The notes under the pieces are model-generated. The model saw only the letters and a program-made list of their open reading frames with translations. It did no database searches and had not been told where the DNA came from. A DNA stretch of 64,000 bases from Bryobacteraceae bacterium (GTDB lineage: Bacteria > Acidobacteriota > Terriglobia > Bryobacterales > Bryobacteraceae). Shown piece after piece: positions 16,276-25,415 of this stretch. Numbering within the stretch: position 1 is the first letter of the stretch; the number at the start of each line of letters is the position of its first letter. Location: the NCBI GenBank assembly GCA_026129905.1, contig JAHCHE010000014.1:62001-126000 (forward strand). The letters run 5' to 3'. The position numbers and the translations under genes were made by a program.

Positions 16276-17701
16276 GGCCCGGCGCGCGCAACTCGACTTC
16301 GCCGACGGCCTCATCGCCGACGAAGTCACGGATTTATGGGAGGACTGGATGCGGCCCGCCGACCAACTGCTGGACGACGATCAACTGTTGACGACCGTGT
16401 ACGAAGCTTTGGCCAAACGCCGGCCGCACAGCCGCACCCGCGGCCGGTTGGGCACGCCGGCCGAAGTCGTTTTGCGATTGCTTCTGCTCCGGCACATCCG
16501 GAACTGGAGCTACGAAGTGGTGGAGCGCGAGGTGCGCGCCAACCTGGTCTACCGCTCCTTCACCCGGGTGGGCGGCGGCAAGGTTCCCGACGACACGGTC
16601 ATGAACAAATGGGCGCTGGCCCTGGGACCGGAGGTGATCGAGAACATTCACAAGCGGGTCGTCGCGATCGCGCGCGAGAAGAAGGTCGTGGCGGGGCGCA
16701 AGCTGCGCGTCGATACGACGGTGGTCGAAGCCAACATCCACTATCCCACCGACAGCGGCTTGCTGGGCGATGGGGTGCGCGTTCTGACGCGAGCGATGAA
16801 GCGGATTGCCGCTATCGCCGGCGAGGCCGGGGCGAAGCTGCGGGACCGCAGCCGGAGCGTGAAACACCGGATTCTGGAGATTGGACGGGCCGCTCGCAGC
16901 AAGGGCGGCGCCGGCCAAAAGAAACTGCAGCAGGGATACCGGAAGTTGCTGGAAGCGGCCTCGCGGGTGGTGGGCCAAGCCAAGCGCTTCTCGCGGGAGA
17001 TCGAAACGGGAGTGAAATCGTCTGGCGACGTTCTGAAACAAGCCGCACTGGAGGGTCTGCGCAAAGAGCTGGACACGATGGCGCCGAGAGTTCGGCAGGT
17101 GATGCAGCAAGCCCGCGCGCGAGTTTTCGGCGGCGACACCCGCGTGCCCGAGAAACTGGTCAGCATCTTCGAGCCGGACACCGAAGTGATCCGCAAGGGC
17201 AAGGCGAGCAAGCCGACCGAGTTCGGCAAGATGGTGAAGATCCAGGAAGCGGAGAATCAGATCATCACTTCGTATGAGGTGTCTGAGAAGCGGCCCAGCG
17301 ACTCGGCCCTGCTGATTCCGGCCATTGCGTCCCACGAAGAGCAACTGGGACGCGTCCCGCGTCTGGTGGCCGGCGATGCGGCCTTCTACTCGGCCGGCAA
17401 TGAAAAGGCGGCGCACGACAAAGGCGTCAAACGGGTCTGCGTTCCCAACCGCAACACCACCAGCGCCGAACGGAAGCAGGAACAGAAGAAGCCCTGGTTC
17501 CGCCAGGGGCAGAAATGGAGGACCGGCTGCGAAGGGCGCATCAGCGTGGTGAAGCGCCGCCACGGGCTCAACCGTTGTCGGGACAAGGGCCAGCGCGGCA
17601 TGCGACGTTGGGTCGGATTTGGCGTGATCGCCGACAACCTGATCAACATCGGCCGGCTCCTTTCTGGCCGCGAGAGCGCTGCCGCTCCTGCCGTTAATTA
17701 A
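16268..17701 (+). CDS. DDE transposase (ISNCY/IS5-like)
   Basis: The 477-residue enzyme starts at a GTG overlapping the upstream gene. An N-terminal helical DNA-binding part is followed by an RNase-H-like core. The likely catalytic acids are Asp149 in 'LRVDTTVVEANIHYPTDS', Asp370 in 'RLVAGDAAFYSAG' and Glu422 in 'RTGCEGRISVVKRRHGL'. A long helical insertion (about residues 175-300) lies between the first two, as in the ISNCY/ISDol1-type enzymes. The frame is intact and the ends are clean, so the element may still be able to move. It would cut and join DNA at the 22-bp terminal repeats. Confidence 0.85.
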   Translation: MIEARRAQLDFADGLIADEVTDLWEDWMRPADQLLDDDQLLTTVYEALAKRRPHSRTRGRLGTPAEVVLRLLLLRHIRNWSYEVVEREVRANLVYRSFTRVGGGKVPDDTVMNKWALALGPEVIENIHKRVVAIAREKKVVAGRKLRVDTTVVEANIHYPTDSGLLGDGVRVLTRAMKRIAAIAGEAGAKLRDRSRSVKHRILEIGRAARSKGGAGQKKLQQGYRKLLEAASRVVGQAKRFSREIETGVKSSGDVLKQAALEGLRKELDTMAPRVRQVMQQARARVFGGDTRVPEKLVSIFEPDTEVIRKGKASKPTEFGKMVKIQEAENQIITSYEVSEKRPSDSALLIPAIASHEEQLGRVPRLVAGDAAFYSAGNEKAAHDKGVKRVCVPNRNTTSAERKQEQKKPWFRQGQKWRTGCEGRISVVKRRHGLNRCRDKGQRGMRRWVGFGVIADNLINIGRLLSGRESAAAPAVN

Positions 17702-17732
17702 CCGCTAATTCTGGAGAGCGATTTCTTCGCCT

Positions 17733-17761
17733 GGCCCGCCGGTTCGCTCGGCGGGCCTTTT
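17733..17761 (+). terminator. rho-independent terminator at the IS right end
   Basis: GGCCCGCC (17733-17740) pairs with GGCGGGCC (17750-17757) around a nine-base loop and is followed by TTTT. It lies 32 bases after the transposase stop and would prevent read-through into the convergent DUF5916 gene. Confidence 0.75.
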
Positions 17762-17834
17762 CGCGTTCGGATCGGTGTCGCAATCCGCTCCGCGTGGCTG
17801 TTCACGAAAAGCCATTTTTGCGCCAGGAAGTAGC

Positions 17835-20012
17835 CTAGAACCGGAACGTGTAGTTCAACTTCACGCGCGCGTTAGTCAGCAGCGCTTCCAGCCGCTCGAA
17901 GCGGTCGAGGGTCTGGTACTGCCAAGCGTGATTCAGCACGAAGAACAGGTCGTTGCCGGGCCGGATGGTCCACCGCAGCCTGCTCTGAAGGCCGAGGTTC
18001 CGCGTGTCGGTATCGTATTGCGCGAAGTTGGCCAGCGACAGGTACGGGTTGAACGAGTAATCGAGCCGGTACAGCGCCAGGCGTGTCCGGAAATGTCCCT
18101 CGCGCACCTTCACCCAGTACTGCTGTAGCTCGAGCGAGGTGGTCAGATGACGGCTCTTTCTCCATACCACCCCCGGCGAAAACTCCTGGCTGTCGCCGGA
18201 ATAAAAGGAACCCGCGCTCGTCTTCACCATGAGCGATAACGGTCGGTTTTGCGCCGTCTGGACGGTGAAATCGTGGCGGTGAAACCAGTAACTGCCCGGC
18301 GAAATCCGAATTCCCGGACGGATTTCGAACGGCGTGAAAAGGCGTTCCAGCGTCGGAGTCCATTCATAAGTGAAGCTGTCGCCGGAATTGAACTCCACTT
18401 TCAGCGGCGTCGTGCGATAGGTGCGCGTTTCGATCTCCCGGTGCGCCAGGTTATACCAGCTCGTGTAATAGAGATTGAACGTCACCTGGCGGATGTTCCA
18501 GAACTTCGGTCTCGGCCGGAAGTTGCTGCCTGTGGCCGATTCCAGCGCCCCGGTGCGAGGCATGAACCCGAGCCCCGGATTGTAGTTCTCGCCGACCCGC
18601 CGCCGCCGGTACCACAGATAGTAACGATCGTTCGGATAGACGATCTCGCCGCCCCAGAAGATGTCCTTACCCTCCAGGCGCGGCGTCCTCGACTTGGAAA
18701 CGTAGAGCAGCGACCGGAAGTTCTTCCCTGTGTTGAAGAAATTCGCCGTGGCGATCTTCATGTCCACGCCAAGTTGCTGGTTCGACGTGGTCCCGGTAGG
18801 CTCGCCGCTGGTGAACAGCCCGCCGACGAACGATTGCGACCAGAAGTTGCGCTTCAGGCGTCCGACGAAAAAGTTCGTCGCCGGCGCGATCTCGGAATGC
18901 CGCGTCTGGACATCCATGATGCCGACGTCGTAGCGTCCCACCCGGCCGGTGACCTTCTGGCCAAACAGGATGGGCACTTCCTCGCCGTTCAACAGCCCGA
19001 TACGACGGGAAAAGTACGGCGTAAAGGTCCGCGTGCCCGGGCCGGCGGCGAATTCGAAGATGCCGGAATCTTCGAGGAAGAAGGTGCGCTTCTCCGGGAA
19101 TAACAGCGGGAAACGGGTCAGGTTGATCTGCCTCGTATCCACTTCGGTTTCGGCGAAATCGGTGTTAATCGAGGTACTCGATACCAGGTTCGACGTAATG
19201 CGGTAGAAAATGTCGACGCCCCCATCGGCGGGAATGTCACGAACCGGATCGCGGGTAACGTCGCGGCTGTAGCCCGCCAGCGCCCACGGCCGGAAATCCA
19301 GGCCGATGCCCTGCGTCATGCCCTCCAGCCCGGTAATGTCGCCCGCCCGGGCCACCAGGAAGAACTCGCTGTCGAGGTTCGGCGAGGTCCAGCGGGACTC
19401 CTCCCGCAGACGCGCAATCCGGCGCGCGATGTTGAATCCCCACGCCGTCGCCCGCGGATTGAACGCCAGGGTCTTGAACGGAATCCGGAACTCCGCCGTC
19501 CAGCGCCGGCCGGGCTCCACCCGCGTCTTGACGTACCAGATGCCGTCCCAGTTGAGGTTGGCTGCGTTGTTGTCGGAGATGGTCCCATCCACCATGACGC
19601 CCGCCGGATTGGTGGCGAAGTAGTAAGCATTGCTGCGGTCGTGAAAGGTATCGAGCAGTAACTGAATGGAGTCGTCGTGCAGGAGGCTGCCGTCGCGCTG
19701 GGTCTGCGTGGCGCGCAACTGGCCGGTGAGCGCCTCCTGGCACTCCACTCCGATGAAGATCGCATCGGCGTTGTAGGCGATCCGGACTCCGGTTCGCTCG
19801 CCGGGCTCTTCCCCGGGACGCGGTTCCTGCTGGACCAGGTCCCCGATCGGCTGCGCCTCCCTCCAGACCGCTTCGCTGAGGATGCCGTCGATGCGGATTT
19901 CCTCTGAGACGCGATACGCCGGCGCCTCTCGCGGCGCGCGCTGAGGCCATGCCGCCCCCGGACAGATCACGAGCGCGACCGCCAGCACGCAAAGCCGTCC
20001 GGAAAGAGGCAT
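17835..20012 (-). CDS. CBM9-like / DUF5916 outer-membrane protein
   Basis: The 725-residue protein starts with a signal peptide (MPLSGRLCVLAVALVICPGA). Residues about 30-210 form a CBM9-like domain ('IDGILSEAVWREAQPIGDLV', 'DDSIQLLLDTFHDRSNAYYF'). The rest is the DUF5916 barrel ('NTDFAETEVDTRQINLTRFP', 'LFPEKRTFFLEDSGIFEFA') ending in a C-terminal aromatic (TFRF). It shares this plan with the 12494-14728 gene but is clearly diverged. An insertion sequence has landed exactly at its stop codon. Because the CTAG target is duplicated, the TAG is preserved. Confidence 0.82.
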   Translation of the reverse strand: MPLSGRLCVLAVALVICPGAAWPQRAPREAPAYRVSEEIRIDGILSEAVWREAQPIGDLVQQEPRPGEEPGERTGVRIAYNADAIFIGVECQEALTGQLRATQTQRDGSLLHDDSIQLLLDTFHDRSNAYYFATNPAGVMVDGTISDNNAANLNWDGIWYVKTRVEPGRRWTAEFRIPFKTLAFNPRATAWGFNIARRIARLREESRWTSPNLDSEFFLVARAGDITGLEGMTQGIGLDFRPWALAGYSRDVTRDPVRDIPADGGVDIFYRITSNLVSSTSINTDFAETEVDTRQINLTRFPLLFPEKRTFFLEDSGIFEFAAGPGTRTFTPYFSRRIGLLNGEEVPILFGQKVTGRVGRYDVGIMDVQTRHSEIAPATNFFVGRLKRNFWSQSFVGGLFTSGEPTGTTSNQQLGVDMKIATANFFNTGKNFRSLLYVSKSRTPRLEGKDIFWGGEIVYPNDRYYLWYRRRRVGENYNPGLGFMPRTGALESATGSNFRPRPKFWNIRQVTFNLYYTSWYNLAHREIETRTYRTTPLKVEFNSGDSFTYEWTPTLERLFTPFEIRPGIRISPGSYWFHRHDFTVQTAQNRPLSLMVKTSAGSFYSGDSQEFSPGVVWRKSRHLTTSLELQQYWVKVREGHFRTRLALYRLDYSFNPYLSLANFAQYDTDTRNLGLQSRLRWTIRPGNDLFFVLNHAWQYQTLDRFERLEALLTNARVKLNYTFRF

Positions 20013-20203
20013 AAGGGACCATCGTATCCGATAGGCCGGGGGCGGCCGGGAAGCGCCGCCGCGCCGCGCCGCCCCCGGCGCCGCGTTCCCCCGCGAGGCT
20101 TTTCAGGCTGATCAGTCTCTTTTCTTTTCAGGGCCTTGACTTCACCTGCCGCCTAATGGTACACATGCCCTTCAGGGAGTTTGCAACCGACACGGGGGGT
20201 GTC

Positions 20204-23200
20204 ATGAATTCAACGACCAGAACAACTCTGTCTCTGGCCGCGATCTTGGTCCTTGCCTCTTGCCTCGCGATGGGCCAAACGGATCGCGGCATTATTTCCG
20301 GCACGGTGACGGATTCGACGGGCGCGATCGTGCCCAACGCGAAGATCACCGCCACCAACGTCGCAACCAATGTGCCAAATACAACCCAGACCACGGGTAC
20401 TGGCAACTTCAGGATTCCGTCCCTTCCGCCCGGCAGGTATAACGTCCGGATTGAGGCGGACGGCTTCAAAGCCTACGAACGGACGAACGTGGCGGTCATC
20501 GCCGGCGGCCTGGCGGACGTGGATGCCACGATGGAGGTGGGCGCGATCACCGAATCCATCTCCGTCACCAGCAGCCTCACCACGGTCCAGACGGAAACCG
20601 CCAAGGTAACCACCCAGGTTTCCACCAAGATGATCGACGAACTGCCGCTGGTGGTCGGCGGCGCGATGCGAGGAGCCTTCGATCTCGCCGCGCTGACGCC
20701 CACGGCCAACATTCCGGACCGCCCCGGCGATCAACGCGACCGCGGCTTCAGCGTCGGCGGAGGCCAGGCGGGCGCCTATGGCGCCACGCTCGACGGCATC
20801 TCCGTCCTCACCAGCCGCTTCAACTCGATCCAGTGGGCCAACGTCAACACGCCGTCCATCGACGGCATCACCGAATTCGCCGTCGAAACCAACGGCTTCA
20901 AGGCGGAATTCGGACGCGGACAGGGAGGCATCATCACCTTCGCCTCCAAGTCCGGCACCAACGAACTCCACGGCACCGCCTACGAGTTCCTTCGCAACAA
21001 TGCGCTGGACGCGCGCCGCTTCTTCGAGGCCCGGAAAGCCGTCTACAAGCAGCACGACTTCGGCTTCAGCGTTGGCGGCCCGGTTTACATTCCCAAGCTC
21101 TACAACGGCAAGAACCGGAGCTTCTTCTTCGCCACCGGCGAGTGGTTCCGCAACCGCGTCGGCGCCGAGAGCGCTCGATTCAGCGTGCCCACCGCCGAGA
21201 TGTACCAGGGCGATTTCCGCAACTGGGTGGACGCAAACGGCAACCGCCTGCCGATCTACGATCCCGATACCACCAGGCCCAATCCCAGCGGAACGGGGAA
21301 CATCCGCGATCCCTTCCCCAATAACATGATTCCCCAGGGCCGCTTCAGTCCGCTGATCCAGAACTACCTGAAAGTGGTCGGCACGGCCCAGTTCCCGAAC
21401 AATGGCGCCGCGCCCGGCACCAGCGACTACGTGCGGAACAACTTCATCAACAGCACGGGAACCAGGCTCGATCCCTGGACCAAGGTCTCGGCCAAGGGCG
21501 ACCACAACTTCACCGACAACACCAAGGTCAGCTTTCTCTACAATCGCGGCATCCACCGGACCGTTCCGGGGCCCGACGGTTTCCCCGGCCTCCCCGGCCT
21601 GATCAACACGAATCGCATCGACGACCAGCGCAGCGACGTCTATCGCGGCACCGTCACCAAGATCATCAGCCCAACGCTGGTCTACTACGGCTTCGGCGGC
21701 GTCAATTTCTGGAAAGAGCGGCACGACGCCATCACGCTGGACGGCAACTGGTCCAGCCAGGGCGTTTGCCTGCAGGGCGCCTGGGACTGCAACCGTAACC
21801 TCATGGCGGCGACCTTCTCCGATTACAACACCTGGGTCGCCAACGCCTATGACGGCTCCGAGAACTTTGTCTTCAGTTTCGGCAACGACCTCACCTGGAT
21901 CCGCGGCAAGCACAGCGTCAAGTTCGGCTATCTCTGGGAACGGCTTCACTACAACGGCTTCGGCCAGCAGTGGATCGGCGGCGCCGTGTCGGGGGATCGC
22001 CGTAGCACCAGCGTTCCCGGAAACAACAACCTGAACACGGGCGGCGGCAACGGATTCGCTTCCTTGCTGATCGGCCACTCCTACGGCGGCGGAACCGAGA
22101 ACGACCGTTTCGTCGGCCAGCAGTGGCGCAGCCACTCCTTCTACATTCAGGACGACTGGAAAGTGACCCCGCGCCTGACCCTCAACCTGGGTCTCCGCTA
22201 CGAGTTCACTCTGCCCCCACAGGAGCAGTTGGACAAGTGGAGCGACTTCAGTCCCACCAAGATGAACCCGCGCGCCGGCATTCCCGGCGCCCTGATCTTC
22301 GCCGGCTTCGGCGAGGGACGCGAGAACTCGCGCACCATCACGCCCGGCTGGTACGGCGGCATCGGGCCCCGGCTCGGCCTGGCCTACAACCTCGACCACA
22401 AGACCGTGCTGCGCGCCTCCGGTGGGCTCAGCTACGGGGTAGTCAAAACCATCCAGGGCAGTACGCACTTCGAAGGCGCCGTCCTGATCTTCCGTCCGAC
22501 CAGCCTTGACGAGGGCGTCACCCCATCGTTCCTGGTAGACCAGGGCCTGCCGCCATACACGCCGCCGCCCTCGATCGACCCCAGCTTCTCCAACGGCAAC
22601 AACACCGCCTATTGGGACAACGAGGCGGTCCGGTTGCCGGTTAACTATCAGTGGACCTTCTCGCTCCAGCGGCAGGTCAGCAACTCGATCGTCGTCGAGG
22701 CCGCCTACCAGGCCACCATGGGCGCCCACCTGATGACCGGCCTGAAACGGCCCAACCAGTTGCCGTTCAGCGTTCTTCAACAGTACGGGCGGTCGGTGCT
22801 CACCAGCAACGTGGAATCGGCGGCCGCCAGAGAAGCCGGCATCACCCGTCCCTACGCCTCGATTGACTGCGACTTCAGCCGCACCTGCGCGCCCGTCAGC
22901 GTCGCTCAGGCGCTTCGCCCGTTCCCGCAATACCTCGACATCCAGACCGCTTCCGGCAACGGCGACAAGAGCGGCCACTCCACGTTCCACTCCGCGCTCC
23001 TCAAGCTCGAAAAAGCGTATTCCGCCGGCCTGACGCTGCAAGGCTCGTACGTGCTGTCGAAGCTGCTCACCGATGCCGACACCTACGACGGGCTCGACTA
23101 CAGCGCGCTCGATCACTACAATCGCCGCCTGGAAAAGTCCATCGGCGCTTTCGATGTGACCCACAACTTCAAGTTCAACTACATCTACGAGCTGCCGTTC

Positions 23201-23713
23201 GGCAAGGGCAAGCCCTATCTCTCCAACAGCCCGCTGCACTGGGTGCTGGGCGGGTGGCGCATCGGCGGCGTCCACTTCTACACCAGCGGCTTCCCGCTGG
23301 CGCTGAACAACAGCGTCTCTTTCCCGATCTTCAACGGCCGCAATACCGCATGGACGAACACCTATGACGGCTGGATTGTCAACCAGGACAACCCGAACTG
23401 GCGGGGCGCCGACCGCTACTTCCAGCAGCCGTCCTACTTTGGACCGCAGGACCCGAATCTTCCGGGCAACGCCACCCGCTTCAACCCGAAAGCGCGGGCG
23501 CCCTGGGTGAAGGAAGTGAACTACTCTCTGGCCAAGAGCTTCCAGGTGAGCGAGGCCGCGCGCCTGGACTTCCGCTGGGAGATGTTCAACGCGTTTAACA
23601 CGCCGCGGTTCAACCCCGGCAGCACCAACGTGCAGAATCCGGCTTTCGGCCAGGTCAACAGCACCCTCAACGAGCCGCGCCGGATGCAGCTCGGCTTGAA
23701 GCTCTACTGGTAG
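20204..23713 (+). CDS. Oar-like TonB-dependent receptor with carboxypeptidase-regulatory N-terminus
   Basis: I take the ATG at 20204 (MNSTTRTTLSLAAILVLASC) because it starts a signal peptide and has a G-rich ribosome site; an upstream ATG at 20156 adds only 16 unlikely residues. The 1169-residue product has a CarboxypepD-regulatory-like domain at about residues 30-110 ('GIISGTVTDSTGAIVPNAKI', 'FRIPSLPPGRYNVRIEADGF'). A plug domain follows ('ELPLVVGGAMRG', 'FKAEFGRGQGGIITFASKSG'). The large beta-barrel ends 'RRMQLGLKLYW', with the final aromatic residue of outer-membrane proteins. Such receptors import large substrates, often glycans, using TonB energy. Members of this group are highly expanded in Solibacter-like acidobacteria. 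The ligand is unknown. A strong terminator follows. Confidence 0.88.
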   Translation: MNSTTRTTLSLAAILVLASCLAMGQTDRGIISGTVTDSTGAIVPNAKITATNVATNVPNTTQTTGTGNFRIPSLPPGRYNVRIEADGFKAYERTNVAVIAGGLADVDATMEVGAITESISVTSSLTTVQTETAKVTTQVSTKMIDELPLVVGGAMRGAFDLAALTPTANIPDRPGDQRDRGFSVGGGQAGAYGATLDGISVLTSRFNSIQWANVNTPSIDGITEFAVETNGFKAEFGRGQGGIITFASKSGTNELHGTAYEFLRNNALDARRFFEARKAVYKQHDFGFSVGGPVYIPKLYNGKNRSFFFATGEWFRNRVGAESARFSVPTAEMYQGDFRNWVDANGNRLPIYDPDTTRPNPSGTGNIRDPFPNNMIPQGRFSPLIQNYLKVVGTAQFPNNGAAPGTSDYVRNNFINSTGTRLDPWTKVSAKGDHNFTDNTKVSFLYNRGIHRTVPGPDGFPGLPGLINTNRIDDQRSDVYRGTVTKIISPTLVYYGFGGVNFWKERHDAITLDGNWSSQGVCLQGAWDCNRNLMAATFSDYNTWVANAYDGSENFVFSFGNDLTWIRGKHSVKFGYLWERLHYNGFGQQWIGGAVSGDRRSTSVPGNNNLNTGGGNGFASLLIGHSYGGGTENDRFVGQQWRSHSFYIQDDWKVTPRLTLNLGLRYEFTLPPQEQLDKWSDFSPTKMNPRAGIPGALIFAGFGEGRENSRTITPGWYGGIGPRLGLAYNLDHKTVLRASGGLSYGVVKTIQGSTHFEGAVLIFRPTSLDEGVTPSFLVDQGLPPYTPPPSIDPSFSNGNNTAYWDNEAVRLPVNYQWTFSLQRQVSNSIVVEAAYQATMGAHLMTGLKRPNQLPFSVLQQYGRSVLTSNVESAAAREAGITRPYASIDCDFSRTCAPVSVAQALRPFPQYLDIQTASGNGDKSGHSTFHSALLKLEKAYSAGLTLQGSYVLSKLLTDADTYDGLDYSALDHYNRRLEKSIGAFDVTHNFKFNYIYELPFGKGKPYLSNSPLHWVLGGWRIGGVHFYTSGFPLALNNSVSFPIFNGRNTAWTNTYDGWIVNQDNPNWRGADRYFQQPSYFGPQDPNLPGNATRFNPKARAPWVKEVNYSLAKSFQVSEAARLDFRWEMFNAFNTPRFNPGSTNVQNPAFGQVNSTLNEPRRMQLGLKLYW

Positions 23714-23735
23714 ACCGGCATCGTCCGGCATCACG

Positions 23736-23769
23736 GGCCGCTCCTCCATCCATGGGGGAGCGGCCTTTT
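23736..23769 (+). terminator. rho-independent terminator of the TonB receptor gene
   Basis: GGCCGCTCC (23736-23744) pairs perfectly with GGAGCGGCC (23757-23765), and TTTT follows at 23766-23769. It begins 23 bases after the receptor stop codon. Confidence 0.8.
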
Positions 23770-23825
23770 GCTTTGTGCTTGGCCCTACGCTAGGTACTTG
23801 ACCCTAGGAGTCCGTATTACACCCC

Positions 23826-25299
23826 TTCCGATTCCTCTCTCCCCGCGAAGATTTCTGCTAGACGGCCAGGGGAAGCAGTTTCTCCACAGTGACTTGGTGA
23901 GCAATCAAAAACGCGTTCAGTATCTGACGGCCGCGTGAGGAAACTTGGTATCGATGCGAGCGGGGCAGCTTGCGGATCAGACCGTGCGCCCGGAGCAAAC
24001 GAAGCTGACGGCCGATGGCAGCCGAGCGGCGCCTTTGCTCGGCTTTGTCGCCGGGCGTGGTCTGGTAAAGCAGTCCTTGCAGATCCCGGTTTCGGAAACC
24101 GGTCAGGGTGAACGCCTGCAGATCGGCCACCGATTGCCGCATCTCCCGCAACGCCGGCTTGGAGTTCGGATCCTCGGTGCGGCGCAAGATGCGGAAATAC
24201 CGCGGCGCCGAAATGGTGACCTCGGCCCGCAGCAGGGCGCCCTGTGGCTCATAAGCCTTGTCGTAGAGCTTGATCGAGTTGGGGCCCAGCCGGTGCTTGA
24301 TCCGCGCGCCATTGCAGCGCACCTTCCAATCCGAGTTCAGCGCCAAGGCGTGACGCCCCAACGGCTCTCCCTGCCGGCTGACCTGCTTGCCCATGAACCG
24401 CAGCACATCGGGACTGGAAAAACTCAGAATGCCCATCCGCATCAGCCGCGGCGCCATCCGCCGCAGTTGCTCCGGATCGCGGAACATCAGATCCATCGCC
24501 CACTCACTTTCCGAGCAGGTCCAGTAGTAGCGCATCGGATAGTCGCGGCACATCTGGGAAAACAGCAGGGGATGAATCTGCTGCGCGATCGCATCGAACA
24601 ACCCGCTCCAGTGGACCCGCTGTTGCTGGTTCATCAACTCTTGGGCCCGGTCCACATCTTCAATCCAGGGGAAGCTGTTGCCCTGACGGCGATAGCCGAT
24701 TCCGGCTTCCTTCATCTGCCGGGCCAGCCACTCCCGCCCGTTCAGGTAGATGTGAATCGGAAACGGCAACCAAGTCTGCAGCCGCACACTCAGGAACCCG
24801 AACACCGGATGCATCCAGTACTGATAAACGAACAAACACTTCCGCGGCGCCATCTGCAACTCCGGACCGCGCTGGCCGGCTCGGATCGCGTAACTGCTGC
24901 ACAGCTCCACCGCGGTGAGAGCGCAAATCGGCCCCTGCGCAATGCCATCTTGTACGGCAATCTCTCGGGCGATGCTCTGCTTGTCCAACTTGCCCGAGTT
25001 CAGGTACCGCACCGGCCTCCCGGCCATCTCCATCGGCGCCAACGCCGCCGCCTTCACCTTTTTGGAGATCTCCTCGGCATGCCTGCCGAAATCCTTGGCC
25101 CCCAATCCGTGGGCCCACAGATACCCCTTCATGCCGGTGATGCGGTTCCGCCAGAGAGTGCCCAGAAATACCAGCCGGTCAAAGCCTGACAAGGTCCCTC
25201 TCAACTGATCCTGGTACTTGGCGATAAACTCATTCATGGGTGTTTCCTTTCCTGGAGATGTTCGTTCTTCGAACAACAAACATCGTACGGGAATCGGAA
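23826..25299 (-). mobile_element. candidate single-gene mobile element bounded by short inverted repeats
   Basis: TTCCGATTCC at 23826-23835 and its exact reverse complement at 25290-25299 bracket one 459-codon gene and little else, a 1.47-kb unit of insertion-sequence size. ACACC lies two bases outside the left end and directly outside the right end, which might be a degraded target repeat. The encoded protein belongs to a family I recall as present in many near-identical copies in acidobacterial and planctomycete genomes, annotated only as hypothetical. The 10-bp match alone is modest evidence. The element status is therefore a hypothesis resting on ends, size and the multi-copy habit of the family. 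Confidence 0.35.
23858..25237 (-). CDS. unknown multi-copy-type protein with C-terminal winged helix
   Basis: The ATG at 25237 (MNEFIAKYQDQLRGTLSGF) has AAAGGAA upstream at suitable spacing; the open frame extends 63 codons further but reads as shadow. The 459-residue protein has conserved-looking blocks 'FDRLVFLGTLWR', 'KCLFVYQYWMHPVFGF', 'TWLPFPIHIYLNGREWLARQ', 'FSSPDVLRFMGK', 'IKHRLGPNSIKLYDKAYEPQ' and 'LRAEVTISAPRYFRILR'. The last 90 residues ('RLLRAHGLIRKLPRSHRYQV') look like a winged helix-turn-helix. I do not know a demonstrated function. The 'NSIKLYDKA...LRAEVTI' region recalls the replication-initiator/phage-type 'K.YDK...RiE.t' motif, which could suggest a DNA-processing enzyme; this is speculative. 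Confidence 0.7.
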   Translation of the reverse strand: MNEFIAKYQDQLRGTLSGFDRLVFLGTLWRNRITGMKGYLWAHGLGAKDFGRHAEEISKKVKAAALAPMEMAGRPVRYLNSGKLDKQSIAREIAVQDGIAQGPICALTAVELCSSYAIRAGQRGPELQMAPRKCLFVYQYWMHPVFGFLSVRLQTWLPFPIHIYLNGREWLARQMKEAGIGYRRQGNSFPWIEDVDRAQELMNQQQRVHWSGLFDAIAQQIHPLLFSQMCRDYPMRYYWTCSESEWAMDLMFRDPEQLRRMAPRLMRMGILSFSSPDVLRFMGKQVSRQGEPLGRHALALNSDWKVRCNGARIKHRLGPNSIKLYDKAYEPQGALLRAEVTISAPRYFRILRRTEDPNSKPALREMRQSVADLQAFTLTGFRNRDLQGLLYQTTPGDKAEQRRRSAAIGRQLRLLRAHGLIRKLPRSHRYQVSSRGRQILNAFLIAHQVTVEKLLPLAV

Positions 25300-25342
25300 A
25301 CACCTTTTCTTTGGTTGCGGCTATGCTGCTCTGCGGGGCGGG

Positions 25343-25378
25343 GCAGCCTCGTAGGCTGCGCGGGGCTCCCAGTCCCGC
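25343..25378 (+). repeat. tandem-hairpin repeat, copy C
   Basis: GCAGCCT-cgt-AGGCTGC (25343-25359) is immediately followed by GCGGGGCT-ccc-AGTCCCGC (25360-25378, with one G-T wobble). It matches copy D at 39130-39164 almost base for base, and copy B at 15673-15708 in reverse. It lies between the candidate mobile element and the rodZ-like gene. Confidence 0.7.
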
Positions 25379-25415
25379 CACGACGGCCCGCAGCGACCGA
25401 CCCCCAACCCTTCGC

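Larger units (their letters stand above)
15750..17834 (+). mobile_element. complete insertion sequence with CTAG target duplication
   Basis: Terminal inverted repeats match at 21 of 22 positions: 15750-15771 (cctacttcctggcgcaaaaatg in two parts: cctacttcctgg, cgcaaaaatg) and the reverse complement of 17813-17834. Only the outermost base differs. Both ends are flanked by CTAG (15746-15749 and 17835-17838), a likely 4-bp target duplication. The element is about 2.1 kb and holds two overlapping genes: a DUF6788 protein and a DDE transposase of the ISNCY/IS5-like type. A terminator lies near its right end. The right CTAG includes the stop codon of the DUF5916 gene, so the insertion did not alter that protein. 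Confidence 0.8.

Noticed and set aside
20210-23749. 1179-codon open frame on the minus strand opposite the TonB receptor
   Set aside because: It is a GC-driven mirror frame of a well-recognised gene, with low-complexity Val/Ala/Gly-rich text and no family resemblance.
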